Source: Ectopseudomonas mendocina (GTDB lineage: Bacteria > Pseudomonadota > Gammaproteobacteria > Pseudomonadales > Pseudomonadaceae). From it: a stretch of 64,000 nt of DNA. This document shows positions 1 to 8,410 of the stretch, one piece after another (the stretch's first letter is position 1; every line of letters starts with the position of its first letter). Below the pieces are notes generated by a model. It had not been told where the DNA came from, ran no database searches, and saw only the letters and a list, made by a program, of their open reading frames with translations. The stretch spans positions 62,001 to 126,000 of the forward strand of contig NZ_SCFY01000006.1 of assembly GCF_007049795.1 (NCBI RefSeq). Direction: 5' to 3'. The position numbers and the translations under genes are program-made.

Positions 1-331
1 GCGGATAATGCTGACGCACCAGCATGATCAGGCCCGGATCGGACATGATCAGCGCATCGGGCCGCATCTCGATCACCGGCGCCAGGTCCTTGAGGAAGGT
101 CCTGAGCTTGGCGTTGTGCGGAGCGATATTGACCACGACGTAGAACTGCTTGCCCTGCGCGTGCGCCTCCTTGATGCCGAGCGCGAGGTTGGCGTGGTCG
201 AACTCGTTGTTGCGCACGCGCAGGCTGTAGCGCGGCTGCCCGGCATACACCGCATCGGCGCCATAGGCGAAGGCGTAACGCATGTTCTTTAGGGTGCCAG
301 CCGGCGACAGCAGTTCGGGGAAAGGGGACAT
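1..331 (-). CDS. trhP: TrhP/YegQ-type U32 family tRNA hydroxylation protein (5' end only)
   Basis: This is the N-terminal ~110 residues of a gene that runs off the left edge of the window. The start (MSPFPELLSPAGTLKNM) is followed by an AYGADAVYAG segment and then RNNEF. These are hallmarks of the peptidase-U32 family members TrhP/YegQ, which are needed for prephenate-dependent 5-hydroxyuridine formation at the tRNA wobble position. The ATG at 331 is the first in-frame start; ELLSPAG is the usual beginning of family members, so only a few residues precede the conserved core. The protein is expected to be cytoplasmic. The paralogous U32 proteins UbiU/UbiV and RlhA start similarly, but the RNNEF context favours TrhP. 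Confidence 0.8.
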   Translation of the reverse strand, partial: MSPFPELLSPAGTLKNMRYAFAYGADAVYAGQPRYSLRVRNNEFDHANLALGIKEAHAQGKQFYVVVNIAPHNAKLRTFLKDLAPVIEMRPDALIMSDPGLIMLVRQHYP

Positions 332-449
332 GACCGCAAGCTCGAAAAATCAGGGGCTGGCGATTCTATGCAGGTGGCAGGCGTGGATATTGATCTGGGT
401 CTATCGGGCGCAGAAAAGCGGCCGAGTCAGGCACCATCAGTGAAGGGGC

Positions 450-556
450 GGTGCGCACGGCGCACCCTACAGTAAGAGGCATCAGCAAATAGGGAGTAGT
501 CGCCCAGTTCACGCGCACCGATGCTGCGCTTTCACGTAGGGTGCGCCGCGCGCACC
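450..556. repeat. Inverted doublet of GTAGGGTGCGC-type REP elements
   Basis: Positions 450-470 hold GGTGCGCAC...CACCCTAC and positions 536-556 hold the same 21-bp palindromic unit in reverse orientation, differing at one base. Each unit can fold into a GTGCGC/GCGCAC hairpin and the two units can pair with each other, as in REPIN doublets. Together they occupy most of the 250-bp gap between trhP and the next gene. Single relatives of the unit occur at 34835 and 44772. Confidence 0.7.
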
Positions 557-581
557 ACTGCCGCGACGCAAGAATGGCGGG

Positions 582-1088
582 CTAGCGACACACTTGACGA
601 TACAGCGCGTCGTCCTTGTCGATGCGCTTGAGCTGGGCAAGCTGAGGCTGCTTTTTCTCGTCCAACGGCAACAACTCGCCAGTTGCGCAATTGAGCAGAT
701 GGGCGCGGTGCGAAACGTGGTCGATGTGCTGTTTCTCGAAGCGATAGAGCATGAACTCGGCCACTTGCGCGTCTTCCACCTGATCGCGCACGACACTCTT
801 GCTGTCGAGCACGGTGAAGGCGGTAACCATCGGCACGAAGTAGCTCCACGGGCGCCAGAACACGTGACCCGCTTCGGTCGCGACCACGACCGACTCCTTG
901 GGCTGGCGCGCCTGCTGATGCTCGAACCAGGAGTACTCGTAGAACACCTGATAGCCCAGCATCCCCAGGCCACCGAACAGTGGCACGATCCACTTCGGCA
1001 GTTTGTTACGCGTCAGTTTACGCAGCAGCAGAGCGATACCGGCAGCGCCGAGCCCCGCCACCACGATGGCAAGCAAAGTCCACAACAT
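582..1088 (-). CDS. Hypothetical membrane-anchored protein downstream of the symporter
   Basis: A 168-residue protein that I do not recognise by function. Residues ~3-22 and ~34-50 are hydrophobic and separated by a short basic loop (RKLTRNKLPK), which suggests two N-terminal membrane helices. The remaining ~115 residues are soluble, rich in charged residues, and contain WRPWSYFVPMVTAF and a CATGELLPLDE segment. The gene lies on the same strand as the sodium:solute symporter and its small subunit. A strong hairpin terminator (1101-1133) separates it from the symporter, so it may be only partly co-transcribed. Coding is supported by length, GC-ending codons and the absence of a better ORF on either strand. 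Confidence 0.7.
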   Translation of the reverse strand: MLWTLLAIVVAGLGAAGIALLLRKLTRNKLPKWIVPLFGGLGMLGYQVFYEYSWFEHQQARQPKESVVVATEAGHVFWRPWSYFVPMVTAFTVLDSKSVVRDQVEDAQVAEFMLYRFEKQHIDHVSHRAHLLNCATGELLPLDEKKQPQLAQLKRIDKDDALYRQVCR

Positions 1089-1100
1089 ATGGTTGTTCCC

Positions 1101-1133
1101 GAAAAAAGACGGGCCTCCAGTGGAGGCCCGTCT
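1101..1133 (-). terminator. Rho-independent terminator of the symporter operon
   Basis: Reading the minus strand, a 13-bp perfect inverted repeat (AGACGGGCCTCCA and its complement, 1107-1133) is followed by a run of six T. It lies about 50 bp past the symporter stop codon at 1180 and just before the start of the next gene at 1088. Confidence 0.85.
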
Positions 1134-1179
1134 GTCAGACCCTGGACCATCGAACGATGGCGTCAGGCCAGGATTATGC

Positions 1180-2949
1180 TTAGTGGTTCAGAGCGGCACC
1201 AGCACCTTTGGGGGTACGTACGCTTTCCACCAGGTCCTGGATTTCCTGCGGCGGCTCAGCGGTGACCATCGATACGCCGTAGGCCACGGCGAAGTTGATC
1301 AGGGCGCCGACGGTACCGAAGGAAGCCGGGGAGATACCCATGAACCACTGGTCCGGGGTATTGGGCAGCATGTTGGTCTCCGGAATGAAGAACCAGCCCA
1401 GGTAGGTGAAGATGTACAGCAGGGTGATCACCAAGCCGGCGACCATACCGCAGATCGCACCCTTGTCGTTCATGCGCTTGGAGAAGATCCCCATCATCAG
1501 CACCGGGAACAGGGTCGCAGCTGCAATACCGAAGGCCAGCGCCACCACCTGCGCGGCGAACCCTGGTGGATTCAAGCCCAGATAGGTTGCCAGCAGAATC
1601 GCAGCCGCCATCGATAGCCGCGCCGCGATCATCTCGTTCTTCTCGCTGATCTTCGGATTGATCAAGGTCTTGATCAGGTCATGACTGATCGCCGAAGAAA
1701 TTGCCAGCAACAAACCAGCCGCCGTCGACAGTGCCGCCGCAATGGCGCCCGCCGCGATCAGACCGACTACCCAGGCAGGCAGATTGGCGATCTCCGGGTT
1801 GGCCAGTACCAGGATGTCGTTGTTCACGGTCAGCTCGTTACCGTTCCAGCCACGCTCCTGAGCGGTCGCAGCAAAGGCCGGTGCAGCATCGTTGTACATC
1901 TGGATGCGGCCGTCGCCGTTCTTGTCTTCCCACTTGATCAGGCCGGTCTGTTCCCAGTTCTTGACCCACTCAGGACGCTCTTCGTAGGACAGGGCAGGGG
2001 CCGAAGCGCCTTCCGGATAGATGGTGGTCACCAGGTTCAGGCGCGCCATCGAGGCAACGGCCGGGGCGGTGAGGTACAGCAGGGCGATGAAGATCAGGGT
2101 CCAGCCAGCGGACCAACGAGCATCAGCCACCTTCGGCACGGTGAAGAAGCGAATGATCACGTGCGGCAGACCGGCAGTACCGATCATCAGCGACATGGTG
2201 AACAGCACCATGTTGAGCTTGTTGTCGACATCCGCGGTGTACGCAGCGAAGCCCAGGTCACGCACCACTTCATCGAGTTTCTGCAGCAGCGGCACGCCGG
2301 ATTCGACGTGGTCACCGAACAGGCCCAGCGGCGGAATCGGGTTACCGGTCAGCTGCAGGGAGATGAAGATGGCCGGGATGGTGTAGGCCACGATCAGTAC
2401 CACGTACTGAGCGACCTGGGTGTAGGTGATGCCCTTCATGCCACCGAATACGGCGTAGGCGAAGACCACGGCCGCAGCGATCCAGATACCGGTGGAGTTG
2501 CTCACTTCGAGGAAGCGCGAGAAGGCAACACCAGCGCCAGCCATCTGACCGATCACGTAGGTCACGGAGATGATCACCAGGCAGATCACTGCAGTCAGGC
2601 GCGCGCCACGACTGTAGAAGCGATCACCGATGAAGTCCGGCACGGTGAACTTGCCGAACTTGCGCAGGTAGGGCGCCAGCAGCATCGCCAGCAGCACGTA
2701 GCCACCGGTCCAGCCCATGAGGAAGGTGGAGTTGGCATAGCCGCCGGCGGCAATCAGGCCCGCCATGGAAATGAAGGATGCAGCGGACATCCAGTCGGCG
2801 GCCGTCGCCATGCCGTTGGTGACCGGATGCACACCACCGCCAGCGACGTAGAACTCCTTGGTGGAGCCGGCACGCGCCCAGATGGCGATGCCGATGTAGA
2901 GCGCAAAGGACGCGCCTACGAACAACATGTTGATGACGAACTGGCTCAT
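1180..2949 (-). CDS. Sodium:solute symporter, large subunit (ActP-like, VC_2705 type)
   Basis: A 589-residue polytopic inner-membrane protein of the sodium:solute symporter (SSS) family. It opens with a hydrophobic helix and the motif STKEFYVAGGGVHPVTNGMA, then ATAADWMSAASFISMAG, both typical of ActP-like carboxylate symporters and in particular of the subfamily that works with a small DUF4212 partner. A hydrophilic insert at ~residues 310-380 contains DKNGDGRIQMYN (342-353), which resembles an EF-hand calcium loop and is unusual for a transporter. Substrate cannot be read from sequence; acetate or other short carboxylates are typical. It starts 3 bp after the stop of the small-subunit gene, so the two are almost certainly co-translated. 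Confidence 0.93.
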   Translation of the reverse strand: MSQFVINMLFVGASFALYIGIAIWARAGSTKEFYVAGGGVHPVTNGMATAADWMSAASFISMAGLIAAGGYANSTFLMGWTGGYVLLAMLLAPYLRKFGKFTVPDFIGDRFYSRGARLTAVICLVIISVTYVIGQMAGAGVAFSRFLEVSNSTGIWIAAAVVFAYAVFGGMKGITYTQVAQYVVLIVAYTIPAIFISLQLTGNPIPPLGLFGDHVESGVPLLQKLDEVVRDLGFAAYTADVDNKLNMVLFTMSLMIGTAGLPHVIIRFFTVPKVADARWSAGWTLIFIALLYLTAPAVASMARLNLVTTIYPEGASAPALSYEERPEWVKNWEQTGLIKWEDKNGDGRIQMYNDAAPAFAATAQERGWNGNELTVNNDILVLANPEIANLPAWVVGLIAAGAIAAALSTAAGLLLAISSAISHDLIKTLINPKISEKNEMIAARLSMAAAILLATYLGLNPPGFAAQVVALAFGIAAATLFPVLMMGIFSKRMNDKGAICGMVAGLVITLLYIFTYLGWFFIPETNMLPNTPDQWFMGISPASFGTVGALINFAVAYGVSMVTAEPPQEIQDLVESVRTPKGAGAALNH

Positions 2950-2952
2950 GAC

Positions 2953-3213
2953 TTACTCCTCGACGCCGAATTCTTTATCGAGTTTGTTCAGTCTCCACGC
3001 GTAGTGAAAAATGAGTCCGATAAACACGAGGATGGAGCCCTGCTGCGCGAACCAGAATCCGAGGTCGGAACCACCAACGGAGATTCCCGCGACCATCGGG
3101 CGCAGGATCATGGCGAATCCGTAGGAAACCAGCGCCCAGACAATCAGGCTCCAGGTGATGAGCCGCACATTGGCCTTCCAATAGGCCGCGGCATTTGTTT
3201 GTTCAGAAGTCAT
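2953..3213 (-). CDS. Sodium/substrate symporter small subunit (DUF4212)
   Basis: An 86-residue membrane protein with two predicted helices (about residues 17-40 and 52-72). The pattern YWKANVRLITWSLIVWALVSYG ... GFWFAQQGSILVFIGLIFHYAWRLNKLD is characteristic of DUF4212 proteins. These are always encoded just upstream of VC_2705-type sodium:solute symporters and are thought to be a second subunit. Here the large-subunit gene follows after 3 bp. The start ATG at 3213 is preceded by a purine-rich GGAGGC stretch. Confidence 0.9.
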   Translation of the reverse strand: MTSEQTNAAAYWKANVRLITWSLIVWALVSYGFAMILRPMVAGISVGGSDLGFWFAQQGSILVFIGLIFHYAWRLNKLDKEFGVEE

Positions 3214-3392
3214 AGACGCCTCCGGTTATTGTTATTCTGATGCAGCTTCAAGCTAGCAGCAGGCCGGCACCGACCGACAGATAGACATTGGTATTAGCCG
3301 CATTGCGACGTCTCGGACACTGAGCGAAAACGCCGAAACGGGAGAAGAAGAGCGGCGCCTTCCAAAATCTATTAATAAGACAAAAACTCATT

Positions 3393-3407
3393 TGATAGTG
3401 ATTCTCT
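3393..3407 (+). promoter_or_regulatory. Candidate Fur box upstream of the TonB-dependent receptor
   Basis: TGATAGT-G-ATTCTCT matches 11 of 14 positions of the 7-1-7 Fur motif (TGATAAT-n-ATTATCA). It lies in an AT-rich stretch 54 bp before the receptor start at 3461. A siderophore receptor is expected to be iron-repressed. The match is imperfect, so this remains a candidate. Confidence 0.45.
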
Positions 3408-3460
3408 AAAACACTAGAATCCCGGGCCCTCACCTACCCTCCGCCCCAAGGATTCACACC

Positions 3461-5596
3461 ATGCGACGCCTGGTCGTACCGCTTCTCGCCTTACCTGCTC
3501 TCGTCGGTCACACCGCCTTCGCCAGTACGGACAACGACACCCCGCTGGCACTGGAAGAAATGCAGATCACCGCGCCCAGCGAGCGGGCCGACGGCCCGGT
3601 GGATGGCTACCGGGCCAGTCGTTCGGCCAGTGCGACCCGCACCGACACGCCGATTCACGAGATCCCCCAGTCGATCAGCGTGGTACCGGCACAGGTGGTG
3701 CAGGACATCGGCGCGGTGCGCCTGGAAGATGCGCTCGACTACGCCGGCGGCGTCGAGCGCGGCAACAACTTCGGCGGCCAGGGGCTGACCGAATTTCTGA
3801 TTCGCGGCTTCAACAGCCAGGAGTTCTACCGCAACGGTTTCGCCGCCAACCGCGGCTATCCGAACATGCCCGACGCCAGCAGCATCGAACGCATTGAGGT
3901 GCTGCGCGGCCCGGCGGCCATGCTCTACGGTCGCAGCGACCCGGGCGGCACCTTCAACATTGTCACCAAGCAACCGCAGGCCGAACGCCGCACCGTACTG
4001 GGCAGTCAGGTCAACAGCGCAGGCCTGCGCCGAGGCACCCTGGACACCACCGGTGCACTGGACGAACAGGCTGCCTTCACCTATCGCCTGAACCTGGTGG
4101 CCGAGGGCGGCGACAGTTTCCGCGATGACGTCGAGAGCGAGCGTTACAGCGTCGCCCCGGTACTGCGCTGGCAACTCAGTGAAGACACCGCCGTCACCCT
4201 CGAAGGCGACTACATGCACAACCGCCATCCGCTCGACCGTGGCGTCACCCGCTACGCCAACCAACAGGGCAAGCTGCCGCGTGATCGCTTCCTCGGCGAG
4301 GAATCCGCCGGCAGGCTGACCAACGCCAACGCCACCACTCAACTGCGCATCGAGCACCTGCTCAACGACAGCTGGACGCTGCGTGGCGGCGTGCAATACC
4401 TGGATGGCGAGCTGTACGGCGGCGCCGTTGAGAACAACAGCAACAGCTACCGCGGCGGCCTGACCTCTGGCAGCAGCGTCGTAGGACGCAACTACAACGA
4501 GCGCTGGCTGAACTGGAATGACGTCAACGTCCAGGCCAATGCCGAGGGCAACTTCGACCTCGGCGGCTTCGCCCACACCCTGCTGGTGGGTGTGGAGTAC
4601 GACAAGTTCAACTACAACTCGCTGATCGTTCGTTCGCCGAACGACAACGCCTTCCCCATCGACCTGTCCAACCCGGTGCATGGCCAACCGCTACCGGCAC
4701 TGACCCGCACCACCACCCATGACGCCGAAACGCTGGAGTCCTATGCCTTTTACCTGCAGGACCAGGTCGCCCTGACCGAACGCCTCAAGGCGCAGCTGGG
4801 CGCCCGCATCGAGCGTTTCGAGCAGAGCTATGACGACAAGCTCAACCCCAACGGTAACTGGGATCAGGCGCATAACGCGGTGTCACCACGCTTCGGCCTG
4901 ATCTACGATCTCACCGACGAGCTCGCGGTGTTCGCCAACACCTCGCGCTCGTTCAAGCCTAACCGTGGCGCCGACCGCCAGGGCAATGCCTTTGACCCGG
5001 AAGAAGGCGTCGCCCATGAGGTCGGCATCAAATACGACATGGCCGACCGCGACCTGAGCCTGACCGCGGCGGTATTCCATATCGTCAAGGAAAACGTGCT
5101 GACCACCGACCCGCTGGACACCACCCGCAGCATCGCCGCCGGCGAAGTGCGCAGCCGTGGCTTCGATATCAACGTAGCCGGCAACATCACCCCGCAGTGG
5201 CGGGTGATCGGCGGCTACGCCTATGTAGATGCCGAAGTCACCGAGAGCACCAGCACCACCATGCCGGTTGGCTCGCGCCTGGGCAACGTGCCGCGGCACA
5301 GCTTCAACCTGCTCGACACCTACGAGTTCGACGGCGGCCCGCTGGCCGGCCTGGGTGTGGGCATTGGCCTGAAGTACGTCAGCGAGCGTCAGGGACAGAC
5401 CAGCAACGACACCTTCGACATGGACGGTTACGGCCTGGTCGACCTGCTGGCCTATTACCCGCTGACCGAGAACGTGCGTCTGAACCTCAACCTGAACAAC
5501 CTGTTCGACAAGCACTACGAGGAGCGCGCCTGGAACGTCTGGAGCTATCCGGGCGAGCCGCGTACATTGCAGGCGGGGATTTCGGTCAGCCTGTAA
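3461..5596 (+). CDS. TonB-dependent siderophore receptor
   Basis: A 711-residue outer-membrane receptor. A signal peptide (MRRLVVPLLALPALVGHTAFA) is followed at once by a TonB-box-like LALEEMQITA and the plug domain (~60-170: IHEIPQSISVVPAQVVQD, IERIEVLRGPAAMLYGRSDPGG). The rest is a 22-strand beta-barrel ending in YPGEPRTLQAGISVSL. There is no extra N-terminal signalling (STN) domain, so it is a plain transporter rather than a transducer of the FpvA/FoxA type. The YGRSDPGGTFNIVTK segment places it with ferric hydroxamate/catecholate siderophore receptors; the ligand is not determinable. It is monocistronic, probably Fur-regulated, with no sigma/anti-sigma pair next to it. Confidence 0.93.
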   Translation: MRRLVVPLLALPALVGHTAFASTDNDTPLALEEMQITAPSERADGPVDGYRASRSASATRTDTPIHEIPQSISVVPAQVVQDIGAVRLEDALDYAGGVERGNNFGGQGLTEFLIRGFNSQEFYRNGFAANRGYPNMPDASSIERIEVLRGPAAMLYGRSDPGGTFNIVTKQPQAERRTVLGSQVNSAGLRRGTLDTTGALDEQAAFTYRLNLVAEGGDSFRDDVESERYSVAPVLRWQLSEDTAVTLEGDYMHNRHPLDRGVTRYANQQGKLPRDRFLGEESAGRLTNANATTQLRIEHLLNDSWTLRGGVQYLDGELYGGAVENNSNSYRGGLTSGSSVVGRNYNERWLNWNDVNVQANAEGNFDLGGFAHTLLVGVEYDKFNYNSLIVRSPNDNAFPIDLSNPVHGQPLPALTRTTTHDAETLESYAFYLQDQVALTERLKAQLGARIERFEQSYDDKLNPNGNWDQAHNAVSPRFGLIYDLTDELAVFANTSRSFKPNRGADRQGNAFDPEEGVAHEVGIKYDMADRDLSLTAAVFHIVKENVLTTDPLDTTRSIAAGEVRSRGFDINVAGNITPQWRVIGGYAYVDAEVTESTSTTMPVGSRLGNVPRHSFNLLDTYEFDGGPLAGLGVGIGLKYVSERQGQTSNDTFDMDGYGLVDLLAYYPLTENVRLNLNLNNLFDKHYEERAWNVWSYPGEPRTLQAGISVSL

Positions 5597-5603
5597 GGTG
5601 AAC

Positions 5604-5628
5604 GCCGGGTGAACGATGCTCACCCGGC
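5604..5628. terminator. Hairpin after the siderophore receptor (weak terminator)
   Basis: A perfect 9-bp inverted repeat (GCCGGGTGA / TCACCCGGC, 7-nt loop) lies 8 bp past the receptor stop. No T run follows on either strand, so termination activity is uncertain. Confidence 0.4.
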
Positions 5629-5638
5629 TCACCTCGTC

Positions 5639-5696
5639 GTAGCGCGGATGCAATCCGGGAATGGCCTGTCGCGCCGTTCTCGGATTACATCCGGGC
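5639..5696. repeat. REP-like inverted repeat (GCGGATGCAATCCGGG type)
   Basis: GTAGCGCGGATGCAATCCGG at 5639 and TCGGATTACATCCGGG at 5679-5694 form an imperfect inverted pair. It fills the space between the convergent receptor gene and the secreted-protein gene. It belongs to the same style of dispersed palindromic repeats seen elsewhere in the window. Confidence 0.5.
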
Positions 5697-5705
5697 CATG
5701 CGCCG

Positions 5706-6494
5706 TCAGAGCGGGTCGGAGACCAGCTCGATTGGCAGCAGATAGCGCTCTTCGGCGTACTCAATACGGAACTGAACGCGGCGTGCATCGGCTTCGATGG
5801 TCTGGCATTCGCCATCGGCCGCCATCATTTGCCGGCCAGTATGCGTTCGTTTGAAGATCAGGTCGCGGTAGCCATCGCGGCCAACCTTGTCGGTCACGAT
5901 GAGCACGCCCTTGGCCTCGCCGAACGAAGCCGTACAAGCATCGTCTCGTTCACCGCCGAAGCTCTCCACCACCAGCCCTCCCATCAGGGGGTGCAACCCT
6001 TGCGCTTTCAACTCGTAGAGAGCGAGCTCGGTTTCCGCGAAGGGATTCATCCGCGACCCGTTGCGGCGACTGATGCGAACGCCAAAGGCGAGGTCATCTC
6101 CACGCAGGCGATAAGGCGCGGTATCCAAGACCAACCTGTCCACATAGATCGCATCCCAATCCAACTGGTTTGGCTCGATCAGGCGCGCCACGACGTCTTG
6201 CTTCTTATGATCCAGCACCAGTATTTCGAGGTCACTCCGGCCTTGGTCAGGCTGCGCCTCGCGTACCAGCGGCACGGCGAGCAGGGTCAGCTGAGGACGC
6301 GCAGGCCAGGTCTTGCAGATGCTCTGTTCGGCATCTACCCGATAGGCGCCGCGCTCATCCTGCAGCCATGCGCCGCCGGCCTGGCCGGGATGCGCCAGCT
6401 CCAGCCAGGCTGGCAGTTGCACCGTGCAATCATCGGCCAACACCACGCTGACCGACAGCAGCCCACCCAGCACCGTCGCGAACAGTCCTTTCAT
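5706..6494 (-). CDS. Hypothetical secreted protein
   Basis: A 262-residue protein with a signal peptide (MKGLFATVLGGLLSVSVVLA-DD) and three cysteines or more in the mature part (DDCTVQLP, SICKTWP, DDACTASF, DGECQTI), consistent with disulfides in the periplasm. I do not recognise a named family. The start at 6494 is chosen because GGAGG sits 8 nt upstream; the ATG at 6515 would add MKWRNTG before the signal peptide and has no ribosome-binding site. It appears to be the last gene of a run with the small membrane protein at 6639-6941 and a possible 70-codon gene between them. Function unknown. Confidence 0.75.
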   Translation of the reverse strand: MKGLFATVLGGLLSVSVVLADDCTVQLPAWLELAHPGQAGGAWLQDERGAYRVDAEQSICKTWPARPQLTLLAVPLVREAQPDQGRSDLEILVLDHKKQDVVARLIEPNQLDWDAIYVDRLVLDTAPYRLRGDDLAFGVRISRRNGSRMNPFAETELALYELKAQGLHPLMGGLVVESFGGERDDACTASFGEAKGVLIVTDKVGRDGYRDLIFKRTHTGRQMMAADGECQTIEADARRVQFRIEYAEERYLLPIELVSDPL

Positions 6495-6642
6495 CCCTGT
6501 GTTCCTCCATTTCATCCCGGCGCGAGTCTACGCCGCTAACCGCCCACTGCCCATGATGGGCATCGTGAAACAGCCAGGCGATACGCCGCGCCAGCAGATG
6601 CCCGGCACGCGCCTCCTCGCGCAAACCGATATACCCGCTCAT
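6430..6642 (-). CDS. Possible small coupled ORF between two envelope genes
   Basis: A 70-codon ORF starting MSGYIGLREEARAGHLLARR. Its ATG overlaps the stop of the upstream membrane-protein gene as ATGA, a configuration typical of translational coupling. Its first ~48 codons lie in sequence not claimed by any other gene, while the last ~22 codons overlap the start of the secreted-protein gene in another frame. The N-terminal part reads like a soluble basic helix (EEARAGHLLARRIAWLFHDA). There is no recognised family, so it may be a real small protein or chance. Confidence 0.3.
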   Translation of the reverse strand: MSGYIGLREEARAGHLLARRIAWLFHDAHHGQWAVSGVDSRRDEMEEHRDERTVRDGAGWAAVGQRGVGR

Positions 6643-6941
6643 GCCCGATACCACAGGCGCATGAAGCCCAGTGCCAGCAGCAGGCCGACCTGGCCCAACG
6701 CGGCGCACAGCGACAGGAAGGAGCGCAGCGTGCCGTTACTCGCCGCATCCTGAATACCGGTCAGAGCGCTCCAGAAACCGTCCGGCAGCACCATCAGGCT
6801 CAGGCTGGCGAGCGGTTTTCCGGTCAGCAGCAGGCCGTCGATCAGGTTGAACCAGCCGCAGAACATCAGGCCGATGAGGATCATCACTGCCACCACCAGA
6901 CCGAGGCCAAGGCAGGCGGAGAATTGCACGAGAAGACGCAT
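6639..6941 (-). CDS. Hypothetical small membrane protein
   Basis: A 100-residue protein with a long hydrophobic N-terminal segment (residues ~4-32, LVQFSACLGLGLVVAVMILIGLMF), a middle hydrophobic patch (ASLSLMVLPDGFW) and a C-terminal hydrophobic helix (LCAALGQVGLLLALGFMRLW), giving two or three membrane spans. The start at 6941 has a perfect GGAGGT 7 nt upstream; the upstream in-frame ATG at 6959 lacks one. It lies between creD and the secreted hypothetical protein on the same strand, 52 bp after creD, so it could be read from the creD promoter. No known function. Confidence 0.65.
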   Translation of the reverse strand: MRLLVQFSACLGLGLVVAVMILIGLMFCGWFNLIDGLLLTGKPLASLSLMVLPDGFWSALTGIQDAASNGTLRSFLSLCAALGQVGLLLALGFMRLWYRA

Positions 6942-6993
6942 GGGTATTACCTCCGACAAGAGGCGCGGCCTGCACTGACCGCGCCGATCAGAT

Positions 6994-8337
6994 TCAGGCC
7001 TGCGGAGCGCTACGGCCGACGCCGTACCAGTCCAGTTTGCGGGTCAGCACCATCACGCTGCCGAGCACGCCGAACACCAGCAGCGAGCCCATCAGCAGGG
7101 CGTAGTCCTCGGCGTTGAGCAGGCCGTAGAGCATGGCGTACAGAGCGGCCAGCAACGCGCCAAAGCCCATGCCACGTCGCCAGCTGTGCAGCACGAAGCT
7201 GACGTAGAACCCAATCAGGCCGACGCAGGCGCTGGCAGACAGGCCGTAGGCCAGGGCGAAGTCCAGATGCTCGGAGAGCGACAGCAGCAGCAGGTAGAAC
7301 AGCGCCAGCGACAGGCCCACCAGGGCGTATTGCACCGGGTGCACGGCCAGGCGCTTGAGCACCTCGAAGAGGAAAAAGGTGGCGAAGGTCAGAGCGATGA
7401 ACAGCAGCGCATATTTGATCGCGCGATCGGTCTTCAGGTACTGGTCGACCGGGTCGACGAAGCTCACTCCAAAGTTGCGGCCAAACAGCCCCTGGCAACG
7501 CTCGCTACCCACGCAGTCACGCAACGCCTCCTCCAAATTGGTGGCGAAGAAGCTGGTCTGCCACTCGGCAGTGAAGCCTGCGGCACTGATTTCACGGCTG
7601 CTCGGCAGGTATTCGCCGACGAAGCTCGGATGCGGCCAGTCGGAGTTCAGTTTGACCCGGCTGTCACGCCCGACCGGCACCACCGAAAGCTGCTCGGTGC
7701 CCTGCAGTTTCAGATCAAAAGCGAACTCGAGCGTCTGCCCGCCCTGCGCATCCAGAGCCGGGAGCGGCGCATGCACGCCGGCACCGAAGTTATCGTCACC
7801 CGTACCTGGTGCAAAACTCAGGGTCTGGCCATTGAGGCGCAGTTGTAGATCGTTGCTGATACCACGGATGTCGCTGATGCCGACCGAGAGGAAGGGTTTC
7901 TCGAAGCGGTAGAAGCCCAGCTCGTCACCCAGTCCGAGGCGCGCCGGCAGGCGGAATTGACCGCTGACCTGGCTGTCGCTGCGGTACAGGCGCGCTTCGT
8001 AGATGCCGCGCGCTCGCAGCTCGGTACCGACCTGCCCTTCGAGCACGAAGCGCTCCGGCAGGAAGTACAGACGGCCGCGATGCTGACGCTCTTCGCTATA
8101 GCGCTCGCCGGTCTTCTCATTGGTCTTCCACTCGTGCGTGGTCTTGATATACGGCAGCACCAGGATCGGCCCAGTGATCTGCTGGCGGTAGCTGGAGCTG
8201 CGGGCAATGTCCTGCAGCACCTCGTAGCGCAGCCCCTGTCGCTCGTCGACCAGGCCATCGATCATCAGCAGGGGAATCATCAGCAACAAAATCAGCAGGG
8301 CGATGGCGCCCAGCTTGAAGCCCAGGGAACGGCTCAT
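6994..8337 (-). CDS. creD: Inner-membrane protein CreD
   Basis: A 447-residue protein with an N-terminal membrane helix (residues ~8-27), a large periplasmic domain containing DIARSSSYRQQITGPILVLPY, and four to six C-terminal helices beginning near FIALTFATFFLFEVLKRLAVHPVQYALVGLSLALFYLLLLSLSEH. This is the CreD family, the classic target of CreBC in enterics, Aeromonas and Pseudomonas and linked there to envelope and beta-lactam responses. The start at 8337 is set by GGAGA 8 nt upstream. creD is normally beside creBC; here creC ends at 15138, about 7 kb away, with unrelated genes between. A candidate CreB site lies at 8411-8437. Confidence 0.92.
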   Translation of the reverse strand: MSRSLGFKLGAIALLILLLMIPLLMIDGLVDERQGLRYEVLQDIARSSSYRQQITGPILVLPYIKTTHEWKTNEKTGERYSEERQHRGRLYFLPERFVLEGQVGTELRARGIYEARLYRSDSQVSGQFRLPARLGLGDELGFYRFEKPFLSVGISDIRGISNDLQLRLNGQTLSFAPGTGDDNFGAGVHAPLPALDAQGGQTLEFAFDLKLQGTEQLSVVPVGRDSRVKLNSDWPHPSFVGEYLPSSREISAAGFTAEWQTSFFATNLEEALRDCVGSERCQGLFGRNFGVSFVDPVDQYLKTDRAIKYALLFIALTFATFFLFEVLKRLAVHPVQYALVGLSLALFYLLLLSLSEHLDFALAYGLSASACVGLIGFYVSFVLHSWRRGMGFGALLAALYAMLYGLLNAEDYALLMGSLLVFGVLGSVMVLTRKLDWYGVGRSAPQA

Positions 8338-8410
8338 GGTACGGTTCTCCGTAGCGAGTGAAGGTACGGCAGAGTCTGGGCAAGGGCGGAGGGAGGCGTA
8401 TGGGGCGAGC

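Noticed and set aside
5598..5613. Perfect GTGAA-N6-GTGAA, equal to a CreB cre-tag on the minus strand
   Set aside because: It lies between convergent gene ends and inside a hairpin, with no promoter nearby; likely coincidence. The imperfect triple site before creD is better placed.
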